Positions 1 through 7,656 of a stretch of 64,000 nt of DNA are shown piece by piece. Below the pieces are notes generated by a model that saw nothing but the letters and a program-made list of their open reading frames with translations, was not told where the DNA came from and did no database searches. Within the stretch, counting starts at the first letter, position 1; every line of letters starts with the position of its first letter. Position numbers and translations under genes: made by a program. This stretch comes from CALNYX01 sp942490925. Lineage in GTDB: Bacteria; Chlamydiota; Chlamydiia; Chlamydiales; JAAKFR01. Location of the stretch: contig CALNYX010000017.1 in the NCBI GenBank assembly GCA_942490925.1, positions 434,001-498,000 on the forward strand. The letters are read 5' to 3'.

Positions 1-591
1 GAGAAGCCGTGGGAGCGTGAGAGGCGGCTTGCTGACACACTATCACATGAAGCAGCAGCTCAAGGGGTTGTCTTGCCTCTTCCTATAGCAACTGAGTTTG
101 TTAAGGCTTTTGGAACAGACAAGAGTCTGCTCAAACAAGAGCTGTCAAAGCTTATCTGCTATGTAGGTGAACGGAAGGCAGTCACTGCGGAGGATATTCG
201 CGCAATTTCGGTGCCGATGCCTCAGGAGACGCTTTGGCAACTTGGTGAAGCTCTTTTCTCCTCAAATTTTCCACTTGCTCATAGCACGTTACTAGGGTTG
301 CTTCAGGAGGGGATTGTTATTTTCCCTATCCTCAGTAGTCTACGTTCGCAAAGTGAGACGGCGTTGCGAACTTTGCAGGCTCATCAAAGAGGAGGCAATG
401 GCGCTGTACAAAAAGAGTTTCCCTATCTGAAAGGGAGGCTATTGGATAAAAAAATGAACCTCTATAACCGTTTTGGTCAGGCGAAACTGCAAAAAACGTT
501 GCATCAGATTTTCTTAGCTGAGCTTGAAGCACGCAATAGCGCGTTACCACCAGAATGGATTTTAGAAAAACTCTTGGTTAAACTGACATGA
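1..591 (+). CDS. holA: DNA polymerase III delta subunit, C-terminal part (5' end outside window)
   Basis: The reading frame is open from base 1 and ends with TGA at 589-591, giving about 196 residues of a protein that begins upstream. HolA is the clamp-loader delta subunit, which opens the beta clamp during replication. The visible part has the family layout: the end of the AAA+ lid (LSKLICYVGERKAVTAEDIRA, where HolA proteins usually carry a ...E..KL..Y.......T..DI pattern), then an all-helical C-terminal collar domain ending in Q-L-x-K-T-L-H-Q-I-F-L-A-E-L. A TTG near base 73 is not a real start because the frame continues upstream. The stop overlaps the next start by 4 bases (ATGA), so the two genes are translationally coupled. 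As I recall, the same pair is adjacent in C. trachomatis (CT047-CT048). Identification rests on pattern and synteny. Confidence 0.75.
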   Translation, partial: EKPWERERRLADTLSHEAAAQGVVLPLPIATEFVKAFGTDKSLLKQELSKLICYVGERKAVTAEDIRAISVPMPQETLWQLGEALFSSNFPLAHSTLLGLLQEGIVIFPILSSLRSQSETALRTLQAHQRGGNGAVQKEFPYLKGRLLDKKMNLYNRFGQAKLQKTLHQIFLAELEARNSALPPEWILEKLLVKLT

Positions 592-1286
592 CTCTCTATC
601 TCTTCCCTAATTTACTCGGTGCTGAAGCCGACCCAGCCCTTTATCTGCCAGCTGGCATGGATCAGGCAATGGCAGAAATCGATGGGCTGATTGCCGAAAG
701 CGAAGGGGGAGGGCGCCGTTTTCTCAAACGGTTTAAGACCAAAAAAAGAGCTCACGAGATGCCAATTGCCCTGATGCAAGAAAAGGCAGAGTTTCTTCTC
801 CGTCCGGTCAAAGCAGGGGGAGAGACTTGGGGAGTGGTTTCGGATGCGGGACTGCCCTGTTTAGCAGATCCAGGGGCAAAGCTCGTGCACAATGCAAGGC
901 GTTTAAATTTGCCGATTAAGACATTTTCTGGTCCTTCATCAATCACAATGGCGCTGATGCTTTCGGGCTTGCCAGGGCAACGTTTCTGTTTTTGGGGATA
1001 CATCTCCAAAGAACCAAAGCAACGCGAGTTGGAGCTGCGTATGCTCGAAACTAGAGCGATCGAGGAGAAGAGTACACAGATTTTCATCGAAGCACCCTAT
1101 CGCAATCAGCATACCTTAAAAAGCTGTCTAGCCACCCTCAAACCTCAAACACTGCTCTGTGTTGCTAGTGAGTTGACTCTTCCAGACGAGAGAATTGAGA
1201 CAACCACAATCCAACTCTGGCGCAAAATTGAGCCTTTTCTAAAGAAAAAGCCCGCTATTTTCCTCATTAGTTGCTCACAGGTATAA
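588..1286 (+). CDS. RsmI-like SAM-dependent (tetrapyrrole methylase family) methyltransferase
   Basis: A 232-residue protein of the tetrapyrrole-methylase superfamily, closest in motifs to RsmI, which 2'-O-methylates 16S rRNA C1402. The diagnostic loop SDAGLPCLADPG lies at residues 85-96 and the SAM-binding stretch FSGPSSITMALMLSGLPG at about 114-131; the corresponding RsmI pattern is GPSA.T.AL..SGLP. The N-terminus (LYLFPNLLG) lacks the usual RsmI opening with a Gly-rich 'GTPIGNL' strand, so this is the divergent chlamydial form (CT048-like, also labelled YraL/YabC in older annotations). Its substrate cannot be stated from sequence. The start ATG overlaps the holA stop by 4 bases. Confidence 0.75.
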   Translation: MTLYLFPNLLGAEADPALYLPAGMDQAMAEIDGLIAESEGGGRRFLKRFKTKKRAHEMPIALMQEKAEFLLRPVKAGGETWGVVSDAGLPCLADPGAKLVHNARRLNLPIKTFSGPSSITMALMLSGLPGQRFCFWGYISKEPKQRELELRMLETRAIEEKSTQIFIEAPYRNQHTLKSCLATLKPQTLLCVASELTLPDERIETTTIQLWRKIEPFLKKKPAIFLISCSQV

Positions 1287-1322
1287 TACTAATAATCAGC
1301 AATATCCAATATTTCGAACACG

Positions 1323-1358
1323 AAAAGTGAGTAAATGTTAACACAAAAAGTGAGTAAA
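1323..1358. repeat. Two 13-bp direct repeats upstream of the kinase-fold gene
   Basis: AAAAGTGAGTAAA occurs exactly twice, at 1323-1335 and 1346-1358, a centre-to-centre distance of 23 bases. The flanks are also similar (CACGA/CACAA before each). The repeats sit in the 140-base gap between the methylase and the gene starting at 1427, about 70-100 bases before that start. Two iterated sites at this position suggest an upstream activator or repressor site. No -35/-10 pair is convincing enough to name. Confidence 0.4.
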
Positions 1359-1426
1359 CATACGGTTTAGCCTAATAAAATAGTGGCACATCTCTTGCTT
1401 CATCAGTCTTGAACTGAGGGAGCAAG

Positions 1427-2980
1427 ATGGTTAATCCTACTAGGCAAGGGGATGGATTTTGGAGTGAATCACCACAGCCAACTCGGAAAAGTCCGGAGGT
1501 TGTTAAGACTGACACCCTTGCGCAATCCGTGCTTAAAGCAGAGCAAGCAGCGGCTCTTGAACCTAATCAAGAAGCTAGGTTCAAAAGTAACTACGAGTTC
1601 ATCTTGAATCACACAGATCTAGATCATGTGGATGTTCAAGATGGTAGATTGGTTGACGGGGTAGGAAGCGAGGAGGGCAAGGCGCTCATTACGCAGACCT
1701 ATCGCCAAGCATGGGGCAAGCTGATCGATGCAGATCATGGGTATGGAATCAAAGAGAATGCCCTGTACAAACTTGACAAACTACGCGCCCACATTGGTCA
1801 ACATTTCCCAGAGCTACTCACTCACGTTACGTTGAAGCCTGCAGGTAAAAATCCGACTCCAGAGTTACAAAAGCAGCAGCGTGCAAGGCGTGTTGAGATC
1901 GATCTCAAAGTCAGGGAAGTGCGGCAAAAAAACTTGAAGCTTGTCCCATTATCTGAAGCAGAATCTGGTGTGAATCCTACAAAATTTGCTTTCGTTGGAG
2001 GTGAAAAAGTAGCGGTTGACAAGAGTGAAAAAGATCTGAGCTATGGATCTTTTGTTGCAGTATCTGCTTTTGGCCTTAAAAAGGAAGACATTGCTAAACT
2101 TGCTGGTTTTAATGAATCGCTTGCTTCTGAGCTCTCTTTGGCTTTGGGAAGTAAATTACCAGTTCCTCTTGCTGTCAAAGAAGGGCAAGAGACGGTGCAT
2201 GCGTTTGCAGAAGAAACACGTAGTCTAAAAACGGCACAGATACTTGACACTGGGATTTTAGATAGAATGCCTCAGGTTGCGTCTCAACGGTTTGTTTTTC
2301 TTCAAATTCTTACAAGGAATACAGATTGTCATAGGGGCAATATTTTGTTGTCCAAAAGCAATGAGCCGATTGGAATTGATTTTGGACGCGCACTTTTTCC
2401 CGATCCAAACAACGTGCATGCGCAATTGCGCGGTGCCTATTTTAAATTTTCTTGCTTAGATCAACCAGTGAATGCTGAAGATCAAGCATTTTTTACTTCT
2501 TTGGATGTTGAAAAGGTGATCAGTGGATTAAGCGAAACATTGAAAGCACAGCATGTTGAGCTGGCTAATCATCCGCAAATTGGTCCGATTATTGGACAAG
2601 AGTTGAACTTGCTTAAAGCACGTCTGATTATGGTTCAAGAGGCCATGAAATTGGGCTGCACACAACGTGAGCTTTTAGCATTAGATCTTCCGCCCCTTTC
2701 TAAGGGAGAATATCAACAAATCAAAAGCAATGTTGATCCAAACGGTGGCTACATGGGATGGCGATGGGCAGCACGCGATGTGATGCGAGAAAAAGGATTT
2801 ATGAAGGCGTGGAAAATGTGTGTCTCTGAAAGTCCATGGCATAATAACCCTCAATTTGATGCAGAGCAATTTCGAGAAGTTGTACATAATCAATTAGAAG
2901 CAATACAAAAAAGTGAAACTCCAATTTACGGAGAGCGAGAAAAAGAAGTCTATAGGGCTGCCAAACTCGATATCAGTTAG
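1427..2980 (+). CDS. Hypothetical protein with kinase-like catalytic and metal-binding motifs (effector candidate)
   Basis: A 517-residue protein, no family recognised with certainty. The C-terminal half contains a kinase-fold signature: D300-C-H-R-G-N305-I-L resembles a catalytic loop (DxHxxN), followed 13 residues later by I-D318-F-G, a metal-binding DFG-type motif. Such D-x-H-x-x-N / hDFG spacing is seen in PI3/PI4-kinase-like and HipA-like kinases. The first 250 residues are polar and charged (Q/K/E-rich), with no signal peptide or membrane segment. The start ATG is preceded by GAGGGA about 9 bases upstream. The gene ends tail-to-tail with hemW, sharing 4 bases. A soluble, lineage-restricted kinase-like protein in a chlamydial genome is a plausible secreted effector, but that is inference. 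Confidence 0.55.
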   Translation: MVNPTRQGDGFWSESPQPTRKSPEVVKTDTLAQSVLKAEQAAALEPNQEARFKSNYEFILNHTDLDHVDVQDGRLVDGVGSEEGKALITQTYRQAWGKLIDADHGYGIKENALYKLDKLRAHIGQHFPELLTHVTLKPAGKNPTPELQKQQRARRVEIDLKVREVRQKNLKLVPLSEAESGVNPTKFAFVGGEKVAVDKSEKDLSYGSFVAVSAFGLKKEDIAKLAGFNESLASELSLALGSKLPVPLAVKEGQETVHAFAEETRSLKTAQILDTGILDRMPQVASQRFVFLQILTRNTDCHRGNILLSKSNEPIGIDFGRALFPDPNNVHAQLRGAYFKFSCLDQPVNAEDQAFFTSLDVEKVISGLSETLKAQHVELANHPQIGPIIGQELNLLKARLIMVQEAMKLGCTQRELLALDLPPLSKGEYQQIKSNVDPNGGYMGWRWAARDVMREKGFMKAWKMCVSESPWHNNPQFDAEQFREVVHNQLEAIQKSETPIYGEREKEVYRAAKLDIS

Positions 2981-4035
2981 ATGATGCGCTCAGCTACGGT
3001 GTCGTAAAAAAGACGCCCTTTTTCTGTCAGTTTCAAGTGCTCCTGAGAGTAATCCAAAAATCCTTCTGCAATAAGTTCTGAAAAGTTTTCTGGAGATGTT
3101 TTGACCCCTTTTAAAAGACGCAGGGCAATGGCAATATGCTCATTTTCTGCTTGTTGTGGACTCAATTTCTCTGAAAAATCGGTTGGGGTCTTGCCGTCAG
3201 CAAGTAATTTGGAGTAGCGATTGAGATTGGCGATGTTGCGAAAACGACTCTTATTCCAGAAACTGAAAGCTGAGGGGCCAAGACCTAGAAATGGACGGCC
3301 AGTCCAGTAGCCACTATTATGCTGAGACTCAAAGCCTGGTTTGGCAAAAGAGGCGATCTCATAGCGCGCAAATCCATTCTCTTCAAGTATATGTATGCCG
3401 TGCTGCAACATTTGTAAGCTGATGTCATCAGTTGGAAGGTGAGGAGTGAGTGTTTTTTGTTTTTTATAAAAGGCGGTATGAGGCTCAAAAGTGAGATTGT
3501 AAAAGGAGAGGTGAGTAATGGGAAGCTTGATGGCTTGTTGTAGGCTTTTGGTCCACTGGTCGAGGGTTTGGTGGGGAAGGTCATACATGAGGTCGATTGA
3601 GATATTCTCGATCCCTTGAGCATGCACGTTTTCAATCGCTTGGATCGCCTCAGACTTTTGGTGTGTGCGTGTAAGAATGGTTAGAAGCTGGTCATCAAAA
3701 CTTTGGACGCCAAGGCTGATGCGATTGATGCCACAAGGTTTGAAGTGGTGGAGCGATTCGGGGTTGGCCTCAAGGGTGATTTCAATTGTGGGGTCATAGT
3801 CGATCCAGCTGAGAATTTCAGCAATGGTCTCGTAGCCAAGTAGTGTTGGTGTACCTCCTCCAAAGTAGATAGTGCGGGGTTTATAGCCAGGGTTGCGCAG
3901 TTGCCACTCTTTTTTAAGGGCGGCTAGATATTGTTTCTTGTGGCGCTCTTGGTCAGGGATGACGTAGAAGTGGCAGTAGTCACACTTGCGAGTACAAAAG
4001 GGGACATGGATGTAGAGGGAATAATCGGCTACCAC
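2977..4035 (-). CDS. hemW: Radical SAM protein HemW (coproporphyrinogen III oxidase-like / haem chaperone)
   Basis: A 352-residue radical SAM enzyme. CTRKCDYC near residues 14-21 is the CxxxCxxC motif binding the 4Fe-4S cluster with SAM, and FGGGTPTLL follows. The HNxxYW motif (HNSGYW) and the length of about 350 residues point to HemW, a haem-binding chaperone, rather than true coproporphyrinogen dehydrogenase HemN, which is about 100 residues longer. Chlamydial genomes usually label this gene hemN (CT052). The start is GTG at 4033-4035, overlapping the upstream gene's TAG by 7 bases, so it is probably co-transcribed with the coiled-coil gene and perhaps with the cytochrome c assembly genes. 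A haem role fits those neighbours. Confidence 0.85.
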   Translation of the reverse strand: MVADYSLYIHVPFCTRKCDYCHFYVIPDQERHKKQYLAALKKEWQLRNPGYKPRTIYFGGGTPTLLGYETIAEILSWIDYDPTIEITLEANPESLHHFKPCGINRISLGVQSFDDQLLTILTRTHQKSEAIQAIENVHAQGIENISIDLMYDLPHQTLDQWTKSLQQAIKLPITHLSFYNLTFEPHTAFYKKQKTLTPHLPTDDISLQMLQHGIHILEENGFARYEIASFAKPGFESQHNSGYWTGRPFLGLGPSAFSFWNKSRFRNIANLNRYSKLLADGKTPTDFSEKLSPQQAENEHIAIALRLLKGVKTSPENFSELIAEGFLDYSQEHLKLTEKGRLFYDTVAERII

Positions 4036-4484
4036 TCAGTAGCATCAGGATCGATGATACCGCCACGTTTCCATCGGTTGCGGTCACTGAAAGGATCATC
4101 TTCATCACGTTCAGTCTCATCATTTGAGGTCTCTTCATCACGCGTCGCACCTTCGGTAGCATCGGTATCCATGGTCTCTGTATCCATCTCGAAACTGGTG
4201 GTGGAGCTTTCGGTTGAAGATTCATTGGAATCGACTTCGGACATGCTGGGTGTATCGGGATAGACAGTTTTTGAAGGACTACGCTTTGGCATGGTATACT
4301 CTTCGAGCTCGCCGCTCTCTTTGAGAAATTGGAGGCGCTCTCTCTCTTCGCCAATGCGATTTTGGAGATGGGAGATCTCATCTTGGTGACGTTCAAGCTC
4401 TTTTTTGGGCACTAGCCCGAGCTTCATCCACTGTTGAAGATCGTTGAGTTCTGTTTCGAGTTTTTTTAAGCGTTCACTTTTCAT
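4029..4484 (-). CDS. Small coiled-coil protein with acidic, Ser/Thr-rich tail
   Basis: About 151 residues, not recognised. The first half is heptad-like and highly charged, and likely forms a coiled coil (LKKLETELNDLQQWMKLG onwards to about residue 60). The second half is low-complexity and acidic, with many S, T, D and E, and ends in RWKRGGIIDPDATEW. There is no signal peptide. Two ATGs are possible, at 4493 and 4484. I chose 4484 because an AGGA lies 8 bases upstream of it, while the first ATG directly abuts that AGGA. The gene sits between ccsA and hemW on the same strand and overlaps the hemW start. Function is unknown. Confidence 0.6.
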   Translation of the reverse strand: MKSERLKKLETELNDLQQWMKLGLVPKKELERHQDEISHLQNRIGEERERLQFLKESGELEEYTMPKRSPSKTVYPDTPSMSEVDSNESSTESSTTSFEMDTETMDTDATEGATRDEETSNDETERDEDDPFSDRNRWKRGGIIDPDATEW

Positions 4485-4502
4485 GTAGGTCATCCTGATA
4501 AA

Positions 4503-5708
4503 TTAGGCTGAAGATTTATCCCTTTTCAGCATTTTTTTCAACCCAGAAAGTACAGGCTCTGTTTTTTTTGTAAACAAAAAAGTTGAGAAGAGGAAGGCGA
4601 TCTCTCCAATTAGGTAGCCGTAGTAGAGTTTTTCCCCTCCATTTCCAAAGCCGTAACTGTGAAGGCCTGTCCCCAAAATGTAGTTCACTCCATACCAAGT
4701 GAAGGTGATGGCCATAAGGCCAATAATGGCGCCGACAGCAAGTGTGCGAGGCCCGATTTTTTTGAATCGATAGGCATGGATCCAAATGAGATAGACGCCG
4801 CTAGAGATAAAAGCCCATGCCTCTTTTGGATCCCAATCCCAAAAACGTCCCCAGCTCTGTTGAGCCCATACACCACCTAAAATAGTGCCGGTGATTAAAA
4901 GGGCTGTGCCGATATAGAGGGTTTGAAGCAGTGGCTTTGTGAGTTTAGGCTCTGGCTTGACGAGATAGATGTGCGCCAAGATGCCGGCTAAAAAAAAGAT
5001 GCCGTAACTTCCGACAACAAGTAGGACGTGAATAAGCAGCCAGTAGGAGGAGTCGAGGACAGCAGCGACATTTTCAAAGGCGTGATGGGGAGGTAAAAAG
5101 AGAAGGAGCGCTGTTGCTGAGAGTGAAGCGCTGAAAAGAAGTGTCCGTTTTTTAACAAAGGCGAGGCTGGCTAAAACGGTAATCCAGGGAACATAGAGGA
5201 TTGTTTCACTCATATTGCTCACTGGTGGGCGCTTTAAAATGTAGATACGCATGAAGAGCAAGAAGGTGTGCAGAGCAAAGGCAATAAAAAAAAGTGTGCG
5301 ATTGCGAGAGAAGAGAAAAAAGAGGGTCGCGGTGAGATAGAGAGTGAAAAGAATCCATGAAAAAGGGATGTGGTAGCAATAATATTCCCATTTTAGCTGG
5401 TTGAGTGTGGGATAGCGTAGGGTGCGATGCATTGTTTTTTGATAGGCAGCCCCCTCAAGTGAGCGATAGCCTTCGATCAGTGCGCTCTGATCTCCAGTCC
5501 GAAGCCTTGAGTAGATCTCATCTGAATAGAGGGTTTGATTCTGGGAGGGAAGCTCTGCAAGGGGAATCCACTCTCCCTCTCTTGTTGGAACGGTGTTGAG
5601 GGTTTCGAGCTCTCCATTGACTGTTCCAGCTGGTCGAATACGGCCATCGGATAGGACGGGTGTGAGGTGAGTCGAGACAAGTAAAAACAGAAGTAGAAGG
5701 TTAGACAT
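4503..5708 (-). CDS. ccsA: Cytochrome c biogenesis protein CcsA/ResC (system II)
   Basis: A 401-residue membrane protein of the CcsA/ResC/CcmF haem-handling family. It has an N-terminal signal-like segment (residues 1-20), a periplasmic stretch of about 85 residues, then a series of hydrophobic helices. The hallmark WWD haem-binding motif is present as SWGRFWDWDPKEAWAF at roughly residues 285-300, followed by a conserved His (IHAYR). In system II, CcsA and ResB form the synthase that ligates haem to apocytochrome c CXXCH motifs outside the cytoplasmic membrane. The resB gene is immediately upstream and overlaps by 8 bases. The extended periplasmic N-terminus is longer than in minimal CcsA proteins. 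Confidence 0.85.
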   Translation of the reverse strand: MSNLLLLFLLVSTHLTPVLSDGRIRPAGTVNGELETLNTVPTREGEWIPLAELPSQNQTLYSDEIYSRLRTGDQSALIEGYRSLEGAAYQKTMHRTLRYPTLNQLKWEYYCYHIPFSWILFTLYLTATLFFLFSRNRTLFFIAFALHTFLLFMRIYILKRPPVSNMSETILYVPWITVLASLAFVKKRTLLFSASLSATALLLFLPPHHAFENVAAVLDSSYWLLIHVLLVVGSYGIFFLAGILAHIYLVKPEPKLTKPLLQTLYIGTALLITGTILGGVWAQQSWGRFWDWDPKEAWAFISSGVYLIWIHAYRFKKIGPRTLAVGAIIGLMAITFTWYGVNYILGTGLHSYGFGNGGEKLYYGYLIGEIAFLFSTFLFTKKTEPVLSGLKKMLKRDKSSA

Positions 5709-7032
5709 AAACTTTCCTCAAGTAGAGAAGGAGCATTCCAATGGCTAGAATGACACCTCCGGGATAGGTTAACCAATATTTTCCAGGATCGCGATTAACG
5801 ACGATCTGTGCGCGCTTTGCACCGAACGGACGTGAAGCAAGTGTGGCCAAGTAGAGTCGGTAGCCCTCGCGGGTTTCATGGACGTGATTCATGCTGATGC
5901 TCTGCTCTTTTCCATCAACCCATAGATCACCTTCAAAACTCAGCGGTTGCTCAGATTGGGGATAGTTGATTTGGCGCGCTTCTCTAAGACGAATTGTGGA
6001 AGGAATCTGCTTACTTTGGGGTTGAAAGCGAAAGAGATATTCTCCTTCAAGTGCTGGCCATTTGAGTTGGGTCTCATGCCTATCGTAACCGAGCGTCACA
6101 ATTTCACTGCGCTGACCTTGCTTGACAAGTAGGCATATGCAGGGGGCTATTTCTTCTTTTTTGCGAGGAGCTGTTACAATATGAAAGCTGTGTGATAAAG
6201 GGGCAATGAGGTCGATATCAGATAGGGAGGGAGGAAGCTCTGCAATCCAACCATAGCCTCCAAATCCTTTATCAAAGATCAGAAGCAAATCTTCAGAAAG
6301 GGGAGTTGTACTCTCTTTTGTAATTAGGTAGTGCTTCTGCTTAGCAGTCTGAACCAAAGCGATGGCATGGTCGCTCAGTTGCTCTGCAACTTCTCTGATG
6401 CGGTCTGTTTTCAGTGCTGCAATGGTGTAGTCGGGGGTTTTCAAAGAGATGGGAAGGGCTCCTTGATTCCACTCATAAACGGGAAGAGGTGGAAAGCCGA
6501 GGAGATGCGCGTAATCGTCTTTGATCCACCCTTCGACTTTTTGCTCGGCATGTGGAGTCCAATCAATTAGAGAGATCTCAAGGTCTTCAAAGGGAGAGGA
6601 CTGTTGACCCATTTTTTTTGGGTCGAGAGTGAGAAGTGCGCTTTTTTCACGACTTTCGACAAGTAGGGCATAGGTGTGCGGCAGCTGGACACGGTTACTT
6701 GCTGTTCCTTCTGTCAGGACGAGCGTTCCTTGCAAACCAAAATGGCTCTTAACAAGAGCGCCACCAAGCAGCATTAAGAGTCCTATATGAGTGATGATGA
6801 AGGGAATATGCTTTTTCTTGAAGGGATAGCGGCGCAGTGTTGCAAAAAGGATATTGATGAAGTAGAGCCATAAAAGCGAGATAAAGACGGGATTATTGTA
6901 GGTCCAATGGGCAGCAAACAGGTGTGAATCACTCCACGATTCTAAAAAAGTGCCGGCAATCACAAACAGAAGAGTTGCAATGATCAATGAGATGGCAAAA
7001 TAAACGCTGCCTAGAAAATGGATCAAAAGCAT
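5701..7032 (-). CDS. resB: Cytochrome c biogenesis protein ResB/Ccs1
   Basis: A 443-residue ResB family protein and partner of CcsA. Hydrophobic segments lie at about residues 3-27, 48-65 and 76-92, followed by a large periplasmic domain (about 95-410) and a last membrane helix at the C-terminus (YPGGVILAIGMLLLYL). This is the standard Ccs1 topology. The motif GTFLESW in the first helix region is typical. The gene overlaps the upstream lipoprotein gene by 10 bases and ccsA by 8, so the three are one transcription unit. Confidence 0.85.
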   Translation of the reverse strand: MLLIHFLGSVYFAISLIIATLLFVIAGTFLESWSDSHLFAAHWTYNNPVFISLLWLYFINILFATLRRYPFKKKHIPFIITHIGLLMLLGGALVKSHFGLQGTLVLTEGTASNRVQLPHTYALLVESREKSALLTLDPKKMGQQSSPFEDLEISLIDWTPHAEQKVEGWIKDDYAHLLGFPPLPVYEWNQGALPISLKTPDYTIAALKTDRIREVAEQLSDHAIALVQTAKQKHYLITKESTTPLSEDLLLIFDKGFGGYGWIAELPPSLSDIDLIAPLSHSFHIVTAPRKKEEIAPCICLLVKQGQRSEIVTLGYDRHETQLKWPALEGEYLFRFQPQSKQIPSTIRLREARQINYPQSEQPLSFEGDLWVDGKEQSISMNHVHETREGYRLYLATLASRPFGAKRAQIVVNRDPGKYWLTYPGGVILAIGMLLLYLRKVYV

Positions 7033-7607
7033 GGAATATCTTCAATGAGTTCAAAGCTAGCAGCAAATCGTTGTAGGGCATCTTGATGCTCTTCAACAGA
7101 TCCAGTCGCTTTGATGGTGAAATCGGCGCCCATCTGTTCATAGTAGGCTTTCTCTTCAGGTTCTTGAGAGAGAAAGGTTAGGCGTTGAAATAGCTCAGAG
7201 TCGAGTTGCATTGCCCAGGCCATTGTCTTGTCTCCTTCTAAAAAGAGCCCCGCAAATCCATGGCGAGAAAGCGGTGTAACAAGTGCCTGCCCAATTTGTC
7301 TCTGCCATCTCTCCACTTGCAATTGAGGAGCAACTCTCTGATTTGGAAAGGAGTGAACTGTGACTTTCACTTCATCACCGATCAGAAAGGTTGCATTGGG
7401 TTTTGTAGTGTCGACAAGAGACTCGGTTGCTGTTGGATGGATCTGAATCCAATCAACGGGCACTTTTGCGCGGTAAACAGGTCTTCTAACTGTCTGTGGG
7501 CCAGTCTCTTCACGTCCTTGAATCGTGACCCATGTGAAAGGTGGGACTTTGTCGGGGCATTTTTTGCATGCTCCAAGCAGACATAAAAGGAGCAAAAGAT
7601 AGCGCAT
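7023..7607 (-). CDS. Putative lipoprotein upstream of resB (CT053-like position)
   Basis: A predicted lipoprotein of 194 residues. The open frame extends further upstream, but the start at 7607 (MRYLLLLLCLLGACKKC) makes a textbook lipoprotein signal: short basic n-region, Leu-rich core and lipobox L-L-G-A-C with Cys15 as the lipidation site. The mature domain has no recognised family. Its position immediately before sucA, on the opposite strand, matches an uncharacterised C. trachomatis gene (CT053, from memory). Only about 50 bases separate this start from that of sucA, so the two share a divergent promoter region. Overlap with resB suggests a link to cytochrome c assembly, as inference. Confidence 0.65.
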   Translation of the reverse strand: MRYLLLLLCLLGACKKCPDKVPPFTWVTIQGREETGPQTVRRPVYRAKVPVDWIQIHPTATESLVDTTKPNATFLIGDEVKVTVHSFPNQRVAPQLQVERWQRQIGQALVTPLSRHGFAGLFLEGDKTMAWAMQLDSELFQRLTFLSQEPEEKAYYEQMGADFTIKATGSVEEHQDALQRFAASFELIEDIPCF

Positions 7608-7656
7608 TGGTATGTATCCTGCTTTGATTAGGTGAGTCATTATAGATGAGGTTGCA

